Positions 43,969 through 52,841 of a DNA stretch of 58,895 nt are shown piece after piece; position 1 is the first letter of the stretch, and every line of letters begins with the position of its first letter. The position numbers were made by a program, and so were the translations under genes. Source of the stretch: Nostoc sp. GT001. Lineage in GTDB: Bacteria; Cyanobacteriota; Cyanobacteriia; Cyanobacteriales; Nostocaceae. The stretch covers positions 4,174,844 through 4,233,738 of the forward strand of contig NZ_JAUDRJ010000003.1 in assembly GCF_030382115.1 (NCBI RefSeq), in the 5' to 3' direction. A model generated the notes under the pieces. That model worked only from the letters and a program-made list of their open reading frames with translations, was not told the origin of the DNA and made no database searches.

Positions 43969-44791
43969 TTAGGGTCGATATAACCACAGAGGTAAACCAC
44001 TAGTAGACATTTCAAATTCGAGCCAATCAATACCAGCCCCAATTCCTGATGAAAATTGACGACTTCCTGGTATAAAGCGACTCAATAAGGGTTTACGTTC
44101 TTCTAGGGTATAGCAGAGAGTTTTTTCTGGATCGAGACCAACCAGTTCTGCTGTCCAACGACGGGCATCTTCTTCTGTGCCCAAGCGGTCTACAACACCC
44201 AAGGCTAGGGCTTGCTGTCCAGTAAAAATCCGACCATCGGCGAAACTTTTTACAGCTTCTACCGTTAAAGAACGGCCATCAGCTACCGTTTGGACAAACT
44301 GCTGATAACTTGTGTCAATCAATTCTTGCAGGATGTGTTCTTCTGGTTCGGTCAGTTGCCGATCGAAAGCCAAAATGTCTTTGTAAGGGCCAGACTTAAT
44401 TACCTGGAAGGAGACACCAATTTTTTCTAGCAAGCGTTCCAAGTTATTCCCACGCAGAATCACACCAATGCTGCCCGTAATTGTACCTGGGTTGGCAACG
44501 ATGTGTTCGGCTCCCATACCGATGTATACTCCTCCAGAAGCCGAAATATTGCCAAAGCTAGCGACGATTTTGATTTTCTCGCGCAAACGCTTCAGGGCAC
44601 TGTAGATTTCTTGAGAATCTCCGACTGTACCGCCAGGGCTATCGATACGTAGCAATAATGCCGGAAACTTTTTTTCTTCTACAGTTTTCAGGGCTTCTAG
44701 GACGCGTTTGCGAGTAGCACTCAGCGATCGCACCAGTAATTTCAATCCGCGCAATTTGTTTTTTAAACTTGGGCTTAAACGGCCAAACCAT
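43969..44791 (-). pseudogene. sppA: Signal peptide peptidase SppA (short form), frameshifted after codon 23
   Basis: Short SppA-type serine protease that degrades leftover signal peptides. From 44721 down the frame is intact: LLLRIDSPGGTVGDSQEIYS, the nucleophile Ser in GNISASGGVYIG, the general-base Lys in SGPYKDILAF, and VANPGTITGSIGVI. The family N terminus, MVWPFKPKFKKQIARIEITG then AIA, starts at 44791 but lies in another frame, which joins the main one only with one extra base near 44722, beside a GCGATCGC site. The long minus-strand frame opening at 44823 starts MNLLRGMLTSSWFGRL, which is unlike SppA. Either a real one-base insertion, a sequencing error, or use of an internal start. 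The catalytic core could still be made. Confidence 0.75.
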
Positions 44792-44823
44792 GAGCTCGTC
44801 AACATACCTCGTAATAAATTCAA

Positions 44824-45339
44824 TATAAGATCCCCAACGGTCAGACGACCTGCTTTCCTCTGTTAAGAAACATGAGTAGGCATTGCGATCGTCAGAATTT
44901 TAAGGAAATTTTTATATTTTTCAGTGAGTTTTATTTGATATTCTCGATTAATACTAATCAAATCCTCAAAGATTACAGTTAGCATAAAATGCCAAACTCT
45001 AGTTTAGCGTTAACCTGATGATTTAGAAAGGCTATTTTAGCTATTTTGCAAAATTAAAAGCTCTCGATGCCTTGTTATTCTGGCTTTTTAAATGTTTGAG
45101 GACTGGTTTGACTCAGGTCGCGCACGTTCACTAGTTGTCAGTAATTAATCACTAATAACTAATGAATATATAAATATTTAATCAATTACTTCGACACTCA
45201 ATTTAATTAATACAAATTCATTCAGCAACACTCATCTCTATTTAGGTTAAGACTAGTAGTACTTTCACTCTGGGAAATATCACTTTTTCCTGTTTTCTAC
45301 AGCCCATAATTAATCCCCAGACAAAGCTATTTTTACTAC
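44824..45339. other. Intergenic DNA, no gene seen
   Basis: 516 AT-rich bases between sppA and a small membrane protein gene. No open frame, terminal repeats or hairpin of note. GACTCAGGTCGCGCACGTTC near 45110 is a local GC island without meaning to me. Confidence 0.5.
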
Positions 45340-45636
45340 TTAAGAATTTAAACGTAAAATTTGATGCCGATAATATACAAACATATCAAACAGTGCGCCA
45401 ACGAAACTAAAGGTCAAGCTAATTACAAATAATCCGCGTAGGGGAGTTCCACTGCCGAAGGTGGCGAGAAAATGCATAATCTCAGTAGCGATTGCCTCGG
45501 TTAACTCTTGTAAGCCAGGAATGTTACCGATGAGGGATATAAAAAGCAATCCGCCGCCAATGAGGAACATGGGAACGACAAAACTAAAAATGATTGTAAG
45601 TAGTAGCGAGCGGAGAAAGTTAGTAAAAATAGTCAT
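45340..45636 (-). CDS. Small conserved-looking membrane protein
   Basis: 98 residues with two hydrophobic regions: LLLTIIFSFVVPMFLIGGGL with the following LLFISLIGNI, and LRGLFVISLTFSFVGALFDM. The middle is short and polar, with a possible amphipathic helix (GLQELTEAIATEIMHFLATF). The end VYYRHQILRLNS is basic. I do not recognise a family. It has a clear ATG and stands alone between two 500-base gaps. Probably two or three transmembrane helices in the cytoplasmic or thylakoid membrane; function unknown. Confidence 0.65.
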   Translation of the reverse strand: MTIFTNFLRSLLLTIIFSFVVPMFLIGGGLLFISLIGNIPGLQELTEAIATEIMHFLATFGSGTPLRGLFVISLTFSFVGALFDMFVYYRHQILRLNS

Positions 45637-46131
45637 TTAAGACAAACTCCGTGAGTAGAGGTGACAAAAGCAAGATAGCGGTTTGTCATTTTCTACAATA
45701 CGAGCGATCGCCCCAGAGCAGCGAATCTGTCAAAAATCTTAAGTTTTCATTAAAATAAATGGGTAGTAGTTACAGCCTATGCTGGGGATATATAAAGAAA
45801 CTTAAATCTAGAAAAGCCTTGCAGAATAAAGATTATAGCCCAGTGTACTACTTATTTATTGCTTTGCAGCACGTTTCAGAACAGCTTCATTTTCTGAGAA
45901 CATCTTTAATCTAAGTTAATATTCAGTCTTATTCGGGAGTCGGGAGCAGGAGAGCAGAGAGACTGAGAATAATAATCAATGCCCACTTGCCCTGAGCGTA
46001 GCCGTACCCCTCCAGGGAAGCAAGCTACGCGTAGCGTCTCGCAGAGAAGGGATGCCCAATTTCCAATACCCATTCCCCATTCCCATGACTTCCGCTATTC
46101 TTAAGGCAGTTACCGAGTTAGCTACAGAACA
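45637..46131. repeat. Intergenic DNA with interspersed repeat fragments
   Basis: No gene in 495 bases. TGAGCGTAGCCGTACCCCTC to CTCGCAGAGAAGGGATGCCC (about 45994-46055) is a repeat related to the block at 10595-10680. The promoter of the MlaE-type gene should be within the last 80 bases. Confidence 0.6.
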
Positions 46132-46926
46132 TTGAACCAGACTACATCCAAATCCAGTTTAGGGGAATGGAGTCAGCGGCTGCTGGCGGCGATTTTTCTG
46201 GGTGGGCAAGTACTAGTTCACCTATTGAGGGGCAAAATCCATCGGCGTAACACCTTAGAACAAATGGCAGCAGTTGGGCCAGATTCCTTATTTATTGCCC
46301 TATTGACGGCTATTTTCGTTGGTGCGGTGTTTACCATTCAAGTGGCGCGGGAATTTATCAACTTTGGCGCCGGAAACATTATCGGCGGAGTGCTTTCGAT
46401 AGCGTTGACACGAGAACTCTCTCCTGTGTTGACAGCAGTGGTTTTGGCGGGACGAGTCGGTTCTGCCTTTGCAGCAGAAATCGGTACCATGCGAGTCTCA
46501 GAGCAAATCGATGCCATGTTGATGTTAAAAACAGATCCAATCGATTATCTAGTTATTCCCCGCGTTATTGCTTGCTGTTTAATGTTACCAATTTTAACCC
46601 TCCTGTCTTTGATAACGGGAATGTTTGGAGGATTCATCATTGCGACAAATATCTACAACCTGTCTGATACAGTATTTTTAGACTCAGCACGTAACTTCCT
46701 TGGTATCTGGGATATTTTAAGCGCCATGATTAAGGCGTGTTGTTTTGGTATTTTAATCGCTGTAATTGGTTGCAGTTGGGGGTTGACGACAACAGGAGGT
46801 GCTAAAGGTGTAGGACAGTCAACTACAACTGCTGTTGTGACTGCCTTGCTGATTATATTTGTGAGCAACTTCTTTCTTTCTTGGTTAATGTTTCAGGGGA
46901 CTGGCAGTGCATTCATAGGGCTATAG
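46132..46926 (+). CDS. MlaE-family ABC transporter permease
   Basis: 264 residues with five to six membrane segments. Family landmarks: GPDSLFIALLTAIFVGAVFT near residue 55, the conserved LSPVLTAVVLAGRVGSAFAA with EIGTMRVSEQIDAM, and KACCFGILIAVIGCSWGLTT. MlaE permeases work with an MCE protein and an ATPase to move lipids across envelopes; in plants the relative TGD1 imports lipids into chloroplasts. The MCE and ATPase genes are not in this window. The start appears to be TTG at 46132. The next three genes follow on the same strand and include plsY, so lipid handling is a shared theme. Confidence 0.9.
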   Translation: MNQTTSKSSLGEWSQRLLAAIFLGGQVLVHLLRGKIHRRNTLEQMAAVGPDSLFIALLTAIFVGAVFTIQVAREFINFGAGNIIGGVLSIALTRELSPVLTAVVLAGRVGSAFAAEIGTMRVSEQIDAMLMLKTDPIDYLVIPRVIACCLMLPILTLLSLITGMFGGFIIATNIYNLSDTVFLDSARNFLGIWDILSAMIKACCFGILIAVIGCSWGLTTTGGAKGVGQSTTTAVVTALLIIFVSNFFLSWLMFQGTGSAFIGL

Positions 46927-47011
46927 AAGTTAGAAGTGAGGAGTTAAGAGTTAAGAGTGAGGAGTTTTAACTCATAACTCCTAACTCTTAACTTCTAACT
47001 CCTGACTCCTA
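46925..47011. repeat. GAGTTAAGAG/CTCTTAACTC inverted repeat
   Basis: Runs of AGTTAGAAGTGAGGAGTTAA are followed by their approximate reverse complement (TAACTCCTAACTCTTAACTTC). It can form a long imperfect hairpin directly after the MlaE-type stop. Similar blocks lie at 43851-43910 and 24432-24470. They may act as terminators. Confidence 0.6.
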
Positions 47012-47053
47012 AAATAGGAGAGATGCCTACTAAACAAAGCAGGATTTAAAACT

Positions 47054-47440
47054 GTGACCAGCTCATTTACTTCTAACTCCATATCAACTGTGGAACTCAA
47101 GCCTAGTTACAATATACCGATAGTGTTGGTGATTGCCGCGATTCCACTACTGTTGGTACAACCTTGGGTAGGCTCTGTTTTCACGCTGTTTGGTTTGTTT
47201 CTCATGTTTCAGGCGTTAACGTTGCGTTTGCAATTTACCGCTACCGACTTAGATATTTACAGAGGCGAAAAATTGATTCGGCGCTTTCCCTACCAGGAAT
47301 GGCAAAACTGGCGGATATTTTGGAATAGAGTCCCCATTTTGTTTTACTTTAAAGAAATTAAAAGTATTCACTTTTTGCCGATTTTATTTGACCCCAACAC
47401 CTTGAAAACTTGTTTAGAACAACGTTGTCCGCGTATTTAG
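47054..47440 (+). CDS. DUF3119 family protein
   Basis: 128 residues, GTG start at 47054. Two hydrophobic segments (IPIVLVIAAIPLLLVQPW and SVFTLFGLFLMFQALTL) are followed by a soluble PH-like beta part: LQFTATDLDIYRGEKLIRRF, WRIFWNRVPILFYFKEIKSI, HFLPILFDPNTLKTCLEQRC. This matches DUF3119, known from cyanobacteria and plastids. It lies 127 bases after the MlaE-type gene, with a hairpin repeat between. Function unknown. Confidence 0.82.
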   Translation: MTSSFTSNSISTVELKPSYNIPIVLVIAAIPLLLVQPWVGSVFTLFGLFLMFQALTLRLQFTATDLDIYRGEKLIRRFPYQEWQNWRIFWNRVPILFYFKEIKSIHFLPILFDPNTLKTCLEQRCPRI

Positions 47441-47576
47441 TGCTGAGTGCCATCTGTGCTGAGTCGTTTTGATATAGACTCAGAACTCAGCACTCATGCT
47501 CAGGACTTTTATGGCAGGTCAATTGTAATATTTCTGAAAGCTATTTATTCGCATCATAGGAATTACACTATTGTTT

Positions 47577-48851
47577 ATGAACCCAGAGGCATCTCAAACC
47601 CCAGAACCAATTGATGAGCGGTTGGCAGAGAAACTAGAAGAAAACAATGCAGTTGAACATCCAGTAAATCCATCAGTTGAGTCAGTGGTAGACATAGAAG
47701 CCATTAGCTCATCAGAGGACTACACAAATTTTGAACCACTCATTTCCAATGCAGAAGTGGTAGATTCTACAGTAGAGCTAACAGAAAATTTAAATGGCGA
47801 GTTTGTAACGCAGTTAGAAGCGGAAAATGTCGCGCTGGGGTCCGAAATAGAATCAGGAAATCATTCATTATATACAGAAGCAGAGCAGCGGATAGCAGAG
47901 TTGCAGAGTGCTGAAGTAGCTCTTAAGTCAGAAATAGCCAAGCTGCAAGCTTCTTACGAAAAGCTTCAGACACAGGTGAGTGAAACTCAAACCTCACTGG
48001 GGCGACTCGTGCAAGAGTCATTGGTGCAGTTAGAACAACGCAAACAAACTCTGCAAATTTCTGTAGAACAATTAGAACGCCGACAAGAACGTATCCGCAA
48101 TGAGATGCGAACCACTTTTGCTGGTGCATCCCAAGACTTGGCAATTCGGGTGCAGGGTTTTAAAGACTATCTCACGGGTAGCTTACAGGATTTGGCCTCT
48201 GCCGCCGAGCAGTTGCAACTAACGCCAAGTGTAGTGGAACGAGAAAAACCAGCTGTAAAAGAGGCTAAACCAGCTGAACCCCAACCTGGAATACCCCAAT
48301 TTGCCCAACAGCAGTTTCAAGATACTACAAAGCAAATTCGCCGCCTAATTGACCAATACCGCAATAAACCAGATTACTACGGGCCACCGTGGCAACTACG
48401 CCGTACCTTTGAACCAATCCACGCTGAACGAATCTCCAACTGGTTTTTTACCCAAGGAGGAAGGGGTGGTTTGCGGACAATGGGTAGCCGCTTACAAAAT
48501 ATTCTGATTGCCTCAGCTGCAATTTCGATATTACACAAGCTTTATGGCGATCGCGTCCGTACTTTAGTCTTAGCTAATACACCGGAGCGATTAGGCGAAT
48601 GGCGGCGTGGCTTGCAAGATTGTCTAGGAATCGGTCGCCCAGATTTCGGCCCAGACCGGGGTGTGGTATTATTTGAGGCATCTGACGCTCTCGCTCAAAA
48701 AGCAGACCGATTGACGAAAGCCAATCAACTGCCCTTAATTATCATTGACGATTCAGAAGAACAAATCAGTTTGTCACTCTTGCAATTTCCCCTATGGTTA
48801 GCCTTTGCTCCTGACCCCAAAATGGTGAGAAACTATGATGACGACTTTTAA
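47577..48851 (+). CDS. DUF3086 family coiled-coil protein
   Basis: About 424 residues from the ATG at 47577. Residues 1-90 are acidic and low in order. Residues about 90-215 form a long coiled coil (AEQRIAELQSAEVALKSEIA, QLEQRKQTLQISVEQLERRQ). A Pro/Lys/Ala linker leads to a globular C-terminal domain of about 180 residues: YRNKPDYYGPPWQLRRTFEP, WFFTQGGRGGLRTMGSRLQN, LPLIIIDDSEEQISLSLLQF. This is DUF3086, a cyanobacterial family of unknown role. In the MlaE-DUF3119-DUF3086-plsY order it may serve membrane-lipid work; this is inference from context. Confidence 0.85.
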   Translation: MNPEASQTPEPIDERLAEKLEENNAVEHPVNPSVESVVDIEAISSSEDYTNFEPLISNAEVVDSTVELTENLNGEFVTQLEAENVALGSEIESGNHSLYTEAEQRIAELQSAEVALKSEIAKLQASYEKLQTQVSETQTSLGRLVQESLVQLEQRKQTLQISVEQLERRQERIRNEMRTTFAGASQDLAIRVQGFKDYLTGSLQDLASAAEQLQLTPSVVEREKPAVKEAKPAEPQPGIPQFAQQQFQDTTKQIRRLIDQYRNKPDYYGPPWQLRRTFEPIHAERISNWFFTQGGRGGLRTMGSRLQNILIASAAISILHKLYGDRVRTLVLANTPERLGEWRRGLQDCLGIGRPDFGPDRGVVLFEASDALAQKADRLTKANQLPLIIIDDSEEQISLSLLQFPLWLAFAPDPKMVRNYDDDF

Positions 48852-48921
48852 ATGAGTCATTGGTCAAGAGTAATACCTCTTGACTTTTTTGAATTTTGAA
48901 TTTTGAATTTTGAATTGTATT

Positions 48922-49602
48922 ATGGCTATTTGGTTAACTCTGTGCGGAGCAATTGTGGTCATAGCTTACCTGCTGGGTTCTTTTCCCACTGGCTACATTG
49001 CTGTGAAGCAGTTAAAAGGTATTGATATTCGGGCAGTTGGTTCCGGTTCCACTGGCGCAACTAATGTACTAAGAACCTTGGGCAAAGGGCCAGGAGCATT
49101 GGTTTTAGTACTTGATTCCTTAAAGGGAGTATTAGCGATCGCTCTAGTTTATTGGTTATTTAACTTTGAACCAATCCAAAATTATATCCCTCAAACGGTA
49201 GATGTACAACTGTGGCAACCGTGGCTAGTAACCATATCTGGGTTAGCTGCCATTCTGGGACATAGTAAATCAATTTTTTTGGGTTTTACTGGTGGTAAAT
49301 CTGTTGCTATCAGTTTGGGGATTTTGTTGGCAATGAGTTGGCAGGTAGGTTTAGCAACAGCGGGTGTGTTTGCCGTCGTTGTGGCGATATCGCGGATTGT
49401 CTCTTTGAGTTCAATAGCAGGTGCGATCGCAGTTCCCATTTTCATGGTAATTTTGCATCAACCCTTACCCTATATTCTGTTTGGGATTGCTGGTGGATTG
49501 TATGTGATTTTGCGCCATCGCACTAATATTGAACGACTGTTTGCGGGAACGGAGCCGAAAATTGGGCAACCTGTAGCGACAGAACCCGAACAAACTGTAT
49601 GA
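48922..49602 (+). CDS. plsY: Glycerol-3-phosphate acyltransferase (acyl-phosphate type)
   Basis: Transfers an acyl group from acyl-phosphate to glycerol-3-phosphate, the first step of phospholipid and glycolipid synthesis. 226 residues, several membrane helices. Conserved loops: LLGSFPTGYIAVKQLKGIDI, the phosphate loop VGSGSTGATNVLRTLGKGPG, LGHSKSIFLGFTGGKSVA and LYVILRHRTNIERLFAGTEP. The ATG at 48922 is preferred over a TTG four codons upstream inside TTTTGAATTTTGAA repeats. Last gene of the lipid group; the cluster after it is on the other strand. Confidence 0.95.
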   Translation: MAIWLTLCGAIVVIAYLLGSFPTGYIAVKQLKGIDIRAVGSGSTGATNVLRTLGKGPGALVLVLDSLKGVLAIALVYWLFNFEPIQNYIPQTVDVQLWQPWLVTISGLAAILGHSKSIFLGFTGGKSVAISLGILLAMSWQVGLATAGVFAVVVAISRIVSLSSIAGAIAVPIFMVILHQPLPYILFGIAGGLYVILRHRTNIERLFAGTEPKIGQPVATEPEQTV

Positions 49603-49677
49603 ATAGGTAATCGGGAGCCAAACTCACAACTCTTCTCTCAGAAGAGGAGAGCTTCTTCCAGTATTAATGTTTTAGGC

Positions 49678-49935
49678 TTAGGAACGAACATTGCCTTTAA
49701 TTAAACGGTGGAAAAGGCGGCAAGGCCACAAAAAAGCTCCACAAATACTGACTGAGGCGATGGCGGCCACAACTCGCCAAGTTGAACTAGTCTCAGTGTC
49801 AGACTCTGAAGGATGAGCTTGTGTGTTTTTAGCTAATTCTGGCATTGAATGAGATAGCTGACTGGCTGCACTCACCCCTTCAATCGCTGCTCCAATTAGA
49901 TAAGCTACTAGGGCAATTACTAGCCAGTTATTCAT
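49678..49935 (-). CDS. Small protein with two hydrophobic segments
   Basis: 85 residues from the ATG at 49935 (MNNWLVIALVAYLIGAAIEG); an ATG at 49953 would add six residues. The first 25 residues form a membrane helix or uncleaved signal, the middle SQLSHSMPELAKNTQAHPSE is polar, and WRVVAAIASVSICGAFLWPC is a second helix with a basic end (RLFHRLIKGNVRS). I do not recognise a family. It is the last of the minus-strand genes that follow the secretion-like cluster, but need not belong to it. Confidence 0.6.
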   Translation of the reverse strand: MNNWLVIALVAYLIGAAIEGVSAASQLSHSMPELAKNTQAHPSESDTETSSTWRVVAAIASVSICGAFLWPCRLFHRLIKGNVRS

Positions 49936-49999
49936 AATATTCCACTGTTTCAACTCTGAGCGTATGCTTGGCAGCGAGCAATCATTTGATTTTTACAGA

Positions 50000-50239
50000 C
50001 TAATGATTGCTGCCTTGCCCTAAAGATAATCGACCCTCAGCCGTATCACGAATTAGGGGCAGTTTAGATTTTATATAAGTATTTAGAGTGCTATCTGCCT
50101 GGGCATCAAGCGCCTGCTTGGCTTTTAACTGCTGGAGAAGCAATTGTACTAAAGCAGCATCGTCAAACTGGAGCAGGGTGTTGACCTGGGTAGACTCGAT
50201 TACAGCCCAAAGCTGTTGCATCATTTTCGCTGTCACCAT
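50000..50239 (-). CDS. Small helical protein of unknown function
   Basis: 79 residues, predicted to be all helical and cytoplasmic: MMQQLWAVIESTQVNTLLQF, DDAALVQLLLQQLKAKQALD, then NTYIKSKLPLIRDTAEGRLS. No domain recognised. GAGG ten bases before the ATG at 50239 is a possible ribosome site; MMQQLW at 50224 is another start. It lies 46 bases before the small membrane-protein gene, so the two may be one transcript. The 349-base gap upstream holds no gene or clear hairpin. Confidence 0.6.
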   Translation of the reverse strand: MVTAKMMQQLWAVIESTQVNTLLQFDDAALVQLLLQQLKAKQALDAQADSTLNTYIKSKLPLIRDTAEGRLSLGQGSNH

Positions 50240-50588
50240 GAGTCTGTAACCTCTTAAGCTTTTCTTTATATTTACACAATTTTGGAATTTGTGGTTAGTT
50301 TTTATCTGAAGATTTATAAAGATGTAGGCTAAAAATACCTAAGTCAGTCAAATCTGTTAAGTTATAGCGTTTTTCAAGTGATTGAACTACAGGACTACCT
50401 CACACGTTATCTTAAGCGTGCTACGTAAAGAAATAAAACTGCCCAAAGACTTAAATCTCTCGTAACCTTTTTTATATGCAGAGAATTATAGCAGGGCTTT
50501 TGATCGGCCACAATGCAGACATACGTAGGAGTCAACGCTTTTTGTCGAGGGGAAACTTCTATGGCTATCGGGTAATTTTGCTATAACT
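50240..50588. other. Intergenic DNA, no gene seen
   Basis: 349 bases between two minus-strand genes. No open frame of note. TCACACGTTATCTTAAGCGTG near 50400 is a weak hairpin. It separates the small-protein pair from the secretion-like cluster and should hold the pair's promoter. Confidence 0.45.
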
Positions 50589-51161
50589 TTATTGTAAAAC
50601 TCTTGAACAAGCTCCTTCCTGTCCAGAAGGATCGGGAAAAATTGCTAAGGTGTGATATTCAGGATTATCTGTTTTATATATCACTCGAAAAGTATACAAC
50701 TTGTTTTTCCCTTGCGCTTCGGTAACAACTGTTAAAAGTGTATTGGTAGTGGGAGGAAGTCCAGGAATGTCCAGTTTTTGAATTCGTCTGAGTTGAATTA
50801 CATTTGCTGCGGAGTTTTTACAATCTCCTGAACTACTATTAGGTTCTTTGCCAAACTGCATACATACTGGCCCATCAAAATCCATAGTTACTTGTGATGG
50901 GTCATTTAACCAAACTTTTTTAATTATTTCTCCAGCCGGAATAAAACTTAAGTTTGTTCCTTGTTGATACCAGACATCAACCGTAGGTACTAGTCCCCCT
51001 AAACCTTGTGCTTGACAGGAAAAAATGGAACGCAGAACGGCGTTATTAGCTACGGCGCGACCTACCAACCAGAACATAGCAACCGAGAAAATTAAGGAAG
51101 CTATAGGTAGGAAATAAGAACGTTTTGGATTATTTCCTGACAATTTAATATTCTTTTTCAT
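50589..51161 (-). CDS. Membrane-anchored protein at the end of the secretion-like cluster
   Basis: 190 residues. One hydrophobic segment near the N terminus (YFLPIASLIFSVAMFWLVGR) places the rest outside the cytoplasm. The outer part is beta-rich with five cysteines (SIFSCQAQGLGGLVPTVDVW, PVCMQFGKEP, GDCKNSAANVIQLRRI, GACSRVL near the end), perhaps disulfide-bonded. No family recognised. It follows the VirB10-like gene after 37 bases on the same strand, so it likely belongs to the same operon. A VirB7/VirB9-like accessory or a pilin-type subunit is possible but unsupported. Confidence 0.65.
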   Translation of the reverse strand: MKKNIKLSGNNPKRSYFLPIASLIFSVAMFWLVGRAVANNAVLRSIFSCQAQGLGGLVPTVDVWYQQGTNLSFIPAGEIIKKVWLNDPSQVTMDFDGPVCMQFGKEPNSSSGDCKNSAANVIQLRRIQKLDIPGLPPTTNTLLTVVTEAQGKNKLYTFRVIYKTDNPEYHTLAIFPDPSGQEGACSRVLQ

Positions 51162-51198
51162 GGTTGCAAATATCTAAAATTAGTATAAATATTACCCC

Positions 51199-52833
51199 TT
51201 AAAACTGAGTTGCTTGATTCACATATATTTCAATATTTGTGCCTGCTGGCAAAAACCAAACACCACCTTGTTGAGACATTTGGGCGATCGCCTGTTGATT
51301 GCGTTGGGCAATTTGGGGTACTACAGAGTTCATACCACCTTCTAAAACCCCGGCTGCAAGGTCGCGTTTATTCTCAGTCTCACTAACAAGTCCAGTGGAG
51401 GTGTTGGTGGTGGTATCGTTAGGGTCTTCGGTGCTAGTGTTGGGAGATTTTGATTCTATGGAATATGGCACGAGTTTTGTATCAGGGCGATTTACTAACT
51501 CTGCTGCTTTAGCAATACCTCCCAAAACAAATAGTCCTGCATCCATCGAGGCTATAGACGAACTTTGACCGGGATATTTATTTGCGATTAAAGGTTTACC
51601 TTGGGTACCGCGAAGAATAACTGCATTGTTGGGTAAGCTTCGTTCTGTGGGGTTGCCATTATTTTGCGAGATCACCTTGACTACGTTCATCTGCAAAAGA
51701 CCTTGTTCAGAAAGCGAACCAATTTCAGCGAGGAATTCGGTGTTTGCGGGTAGAGCGACTGTACCATCAGTAGATTTTAGTGGTTCTTTCAATCGGATTA
51801 CAAATACGTTTTTCGCTTCGTCTGCATCACCACCACCGCCTGACTTATTACTAGTTTCTCCAAAGATTGCTGTCGCCAACACAGCTTTGGCACTACTCCC
51901 AACTGCTACAGATTTCTGTCCCTGCGGTTGGGCTTGACTGACCGCAGAATTTTCTGGTTGTGGGGTTTGTGACGTTTGTTCGGGATTAGAGTCGGGATTG
52001 GGGTTTGGCGTCTCTTGCTGCGGCTGCGCATTGGTTGGAGGTTCCAAAGTAGCTATATTACTAGTAGGTTGATTGCTAGCATTAACTTGACCATAGCTAC
52101 CTAACTTTGCTAACCTTGCCCACTCTTCAAATGGGCTTGGTGGAGTTGGTGGAGTTAGATTAACTACTGGTTGAGTAGGGTTCACAACTGGTGGCTGGGG
52201 TGATAGCGAAGGTTGAGAAGCAGGTACTCTAATGACGCGCTCAACTGTCACTGTCCGAGGTACGTAAGCTGTTGGTGGGGGTGTTGGGATCACTTTCTGG
52301 CTAACTGAGGGTTGTCGTAAGGCTACTGTCGGCGTTGATTTGGCAATTCTCAGCTGTTGTTGGGCAGCTTTCACCATCTGTGCTTGTTCAGTCAGAGCTA
52401 ATTTCGTTTTGAGAGTATCTATTTGGCCTTCCATCTGTTGAGATATGGATTCATCAGTGGGCTGCTCTTGCACTGGTGGAGAAACAATATTTTTTGGTTT
52501 TTGATTGCTGCTACTCATCAACTGAGATAAAAACACACCACCCACCAAAACTATCGCTAAGGTAGCAGCCCCTACCAAGCCTAACTTGGCAAAGGGATTA
52601 GATGAGAGTGCTTGCTTAGTCTGAACTTCTTGTGGTTGAGAAAGAGGCTCTGGCGGCGTTGCAGAGTCTTTTGAGCCTTCGGTGTCACTAGAAGAAGATT
52701 CTTCTTCAAAACCGACCAACCTTGACATCCGCGATTCCCAATCTACAGATTCTACTTCTGGTTGGCGATCGTCGGTAGTTAGAGTAAATCCATTTTGGGG
52801 AGGCGTTTGGGCAGGAGTTGAGTATCGGGTCAT
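51199..52833 (-). CDS. VirB10/TrbI-like secretion-channel protein
   Basis: 544 residues from the ATG at 52833 (MTRYSTPAQTPPQNG); an ATG at 52863 would overlap the upstream gene by 22 bases. It has the VirB10 layout: a cytoplasmic N-terminal region of about 90 residues, one membrane helix (LGLVGAATLAIVLVGGVFLS), a Pro/Gln-rich periplasmic stretch to about residue 300, and a C-terminal beta domain with TrbI-like features (KAVLATAIFGETSN, VFVIRLKEPLKSTDG and the end GVWFLPAGTNIEIYVNQATQ). VirB10 bridges the inner and outer membranes of type IV secretion systems. Similarity is by architecture and the C-terminal pattern; a structure-based check would decide. Confidence 0.72.
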   Translation of the reverse strand: MTRYSTPAQTPPQNGFTLTTDDRQPEVESVDWESRMSRLVGFEEESSSSDTEGSKDSATPPEPLSQPQEVQTKQALSSNPFAKLGLVGAATLAIVLVGGVFLSQLMSSSNQKPKNIVSPPVQEQPTDESISQQMEGQIDTLKTKLALTEQAQMVKAAQQQLRIAKSTPTVALRQPSVSQKVIPTPPPTAYVPRTVTVERVIRVPASQPSLSPQPPVVNPTQPVVNLTPPTPPSPFEEWARLAKLGSYGQVNASNQPTSNIATLEPPTNAQPQQETPNPNPDSNPEQTSQTPQPENSAVSQAQPQGQKSVAVGSSAKAVLATAIFGETSNKSGGGGDADEAKNVFVIRLKEPLKSTDGTVALPANTEFLAEIGSLSEQGLLQMNVVKVISQNNGNPTERSLPNNAVILRGTQGKPLIANKYPGQSSSIASMDAGLFVLGGIAKAAELVNRPDTKLVPYSIESKSPNTSTEDPNDTTTNTSTGLVSETENKRDLAAGVLEGGMNSVVPQIAQRNQQAIAQMSQQGGVWFLPAGTNIEIYVNQATQF

Positions 52834-52841
52834 GGTAGAGC

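Noticed and set aside
44792..44823. Start of SppA at 44823
   Set aside because: The resulting first 34 residues do not resemble SppA, while the family N terminus is encoded in another frame from 44791.
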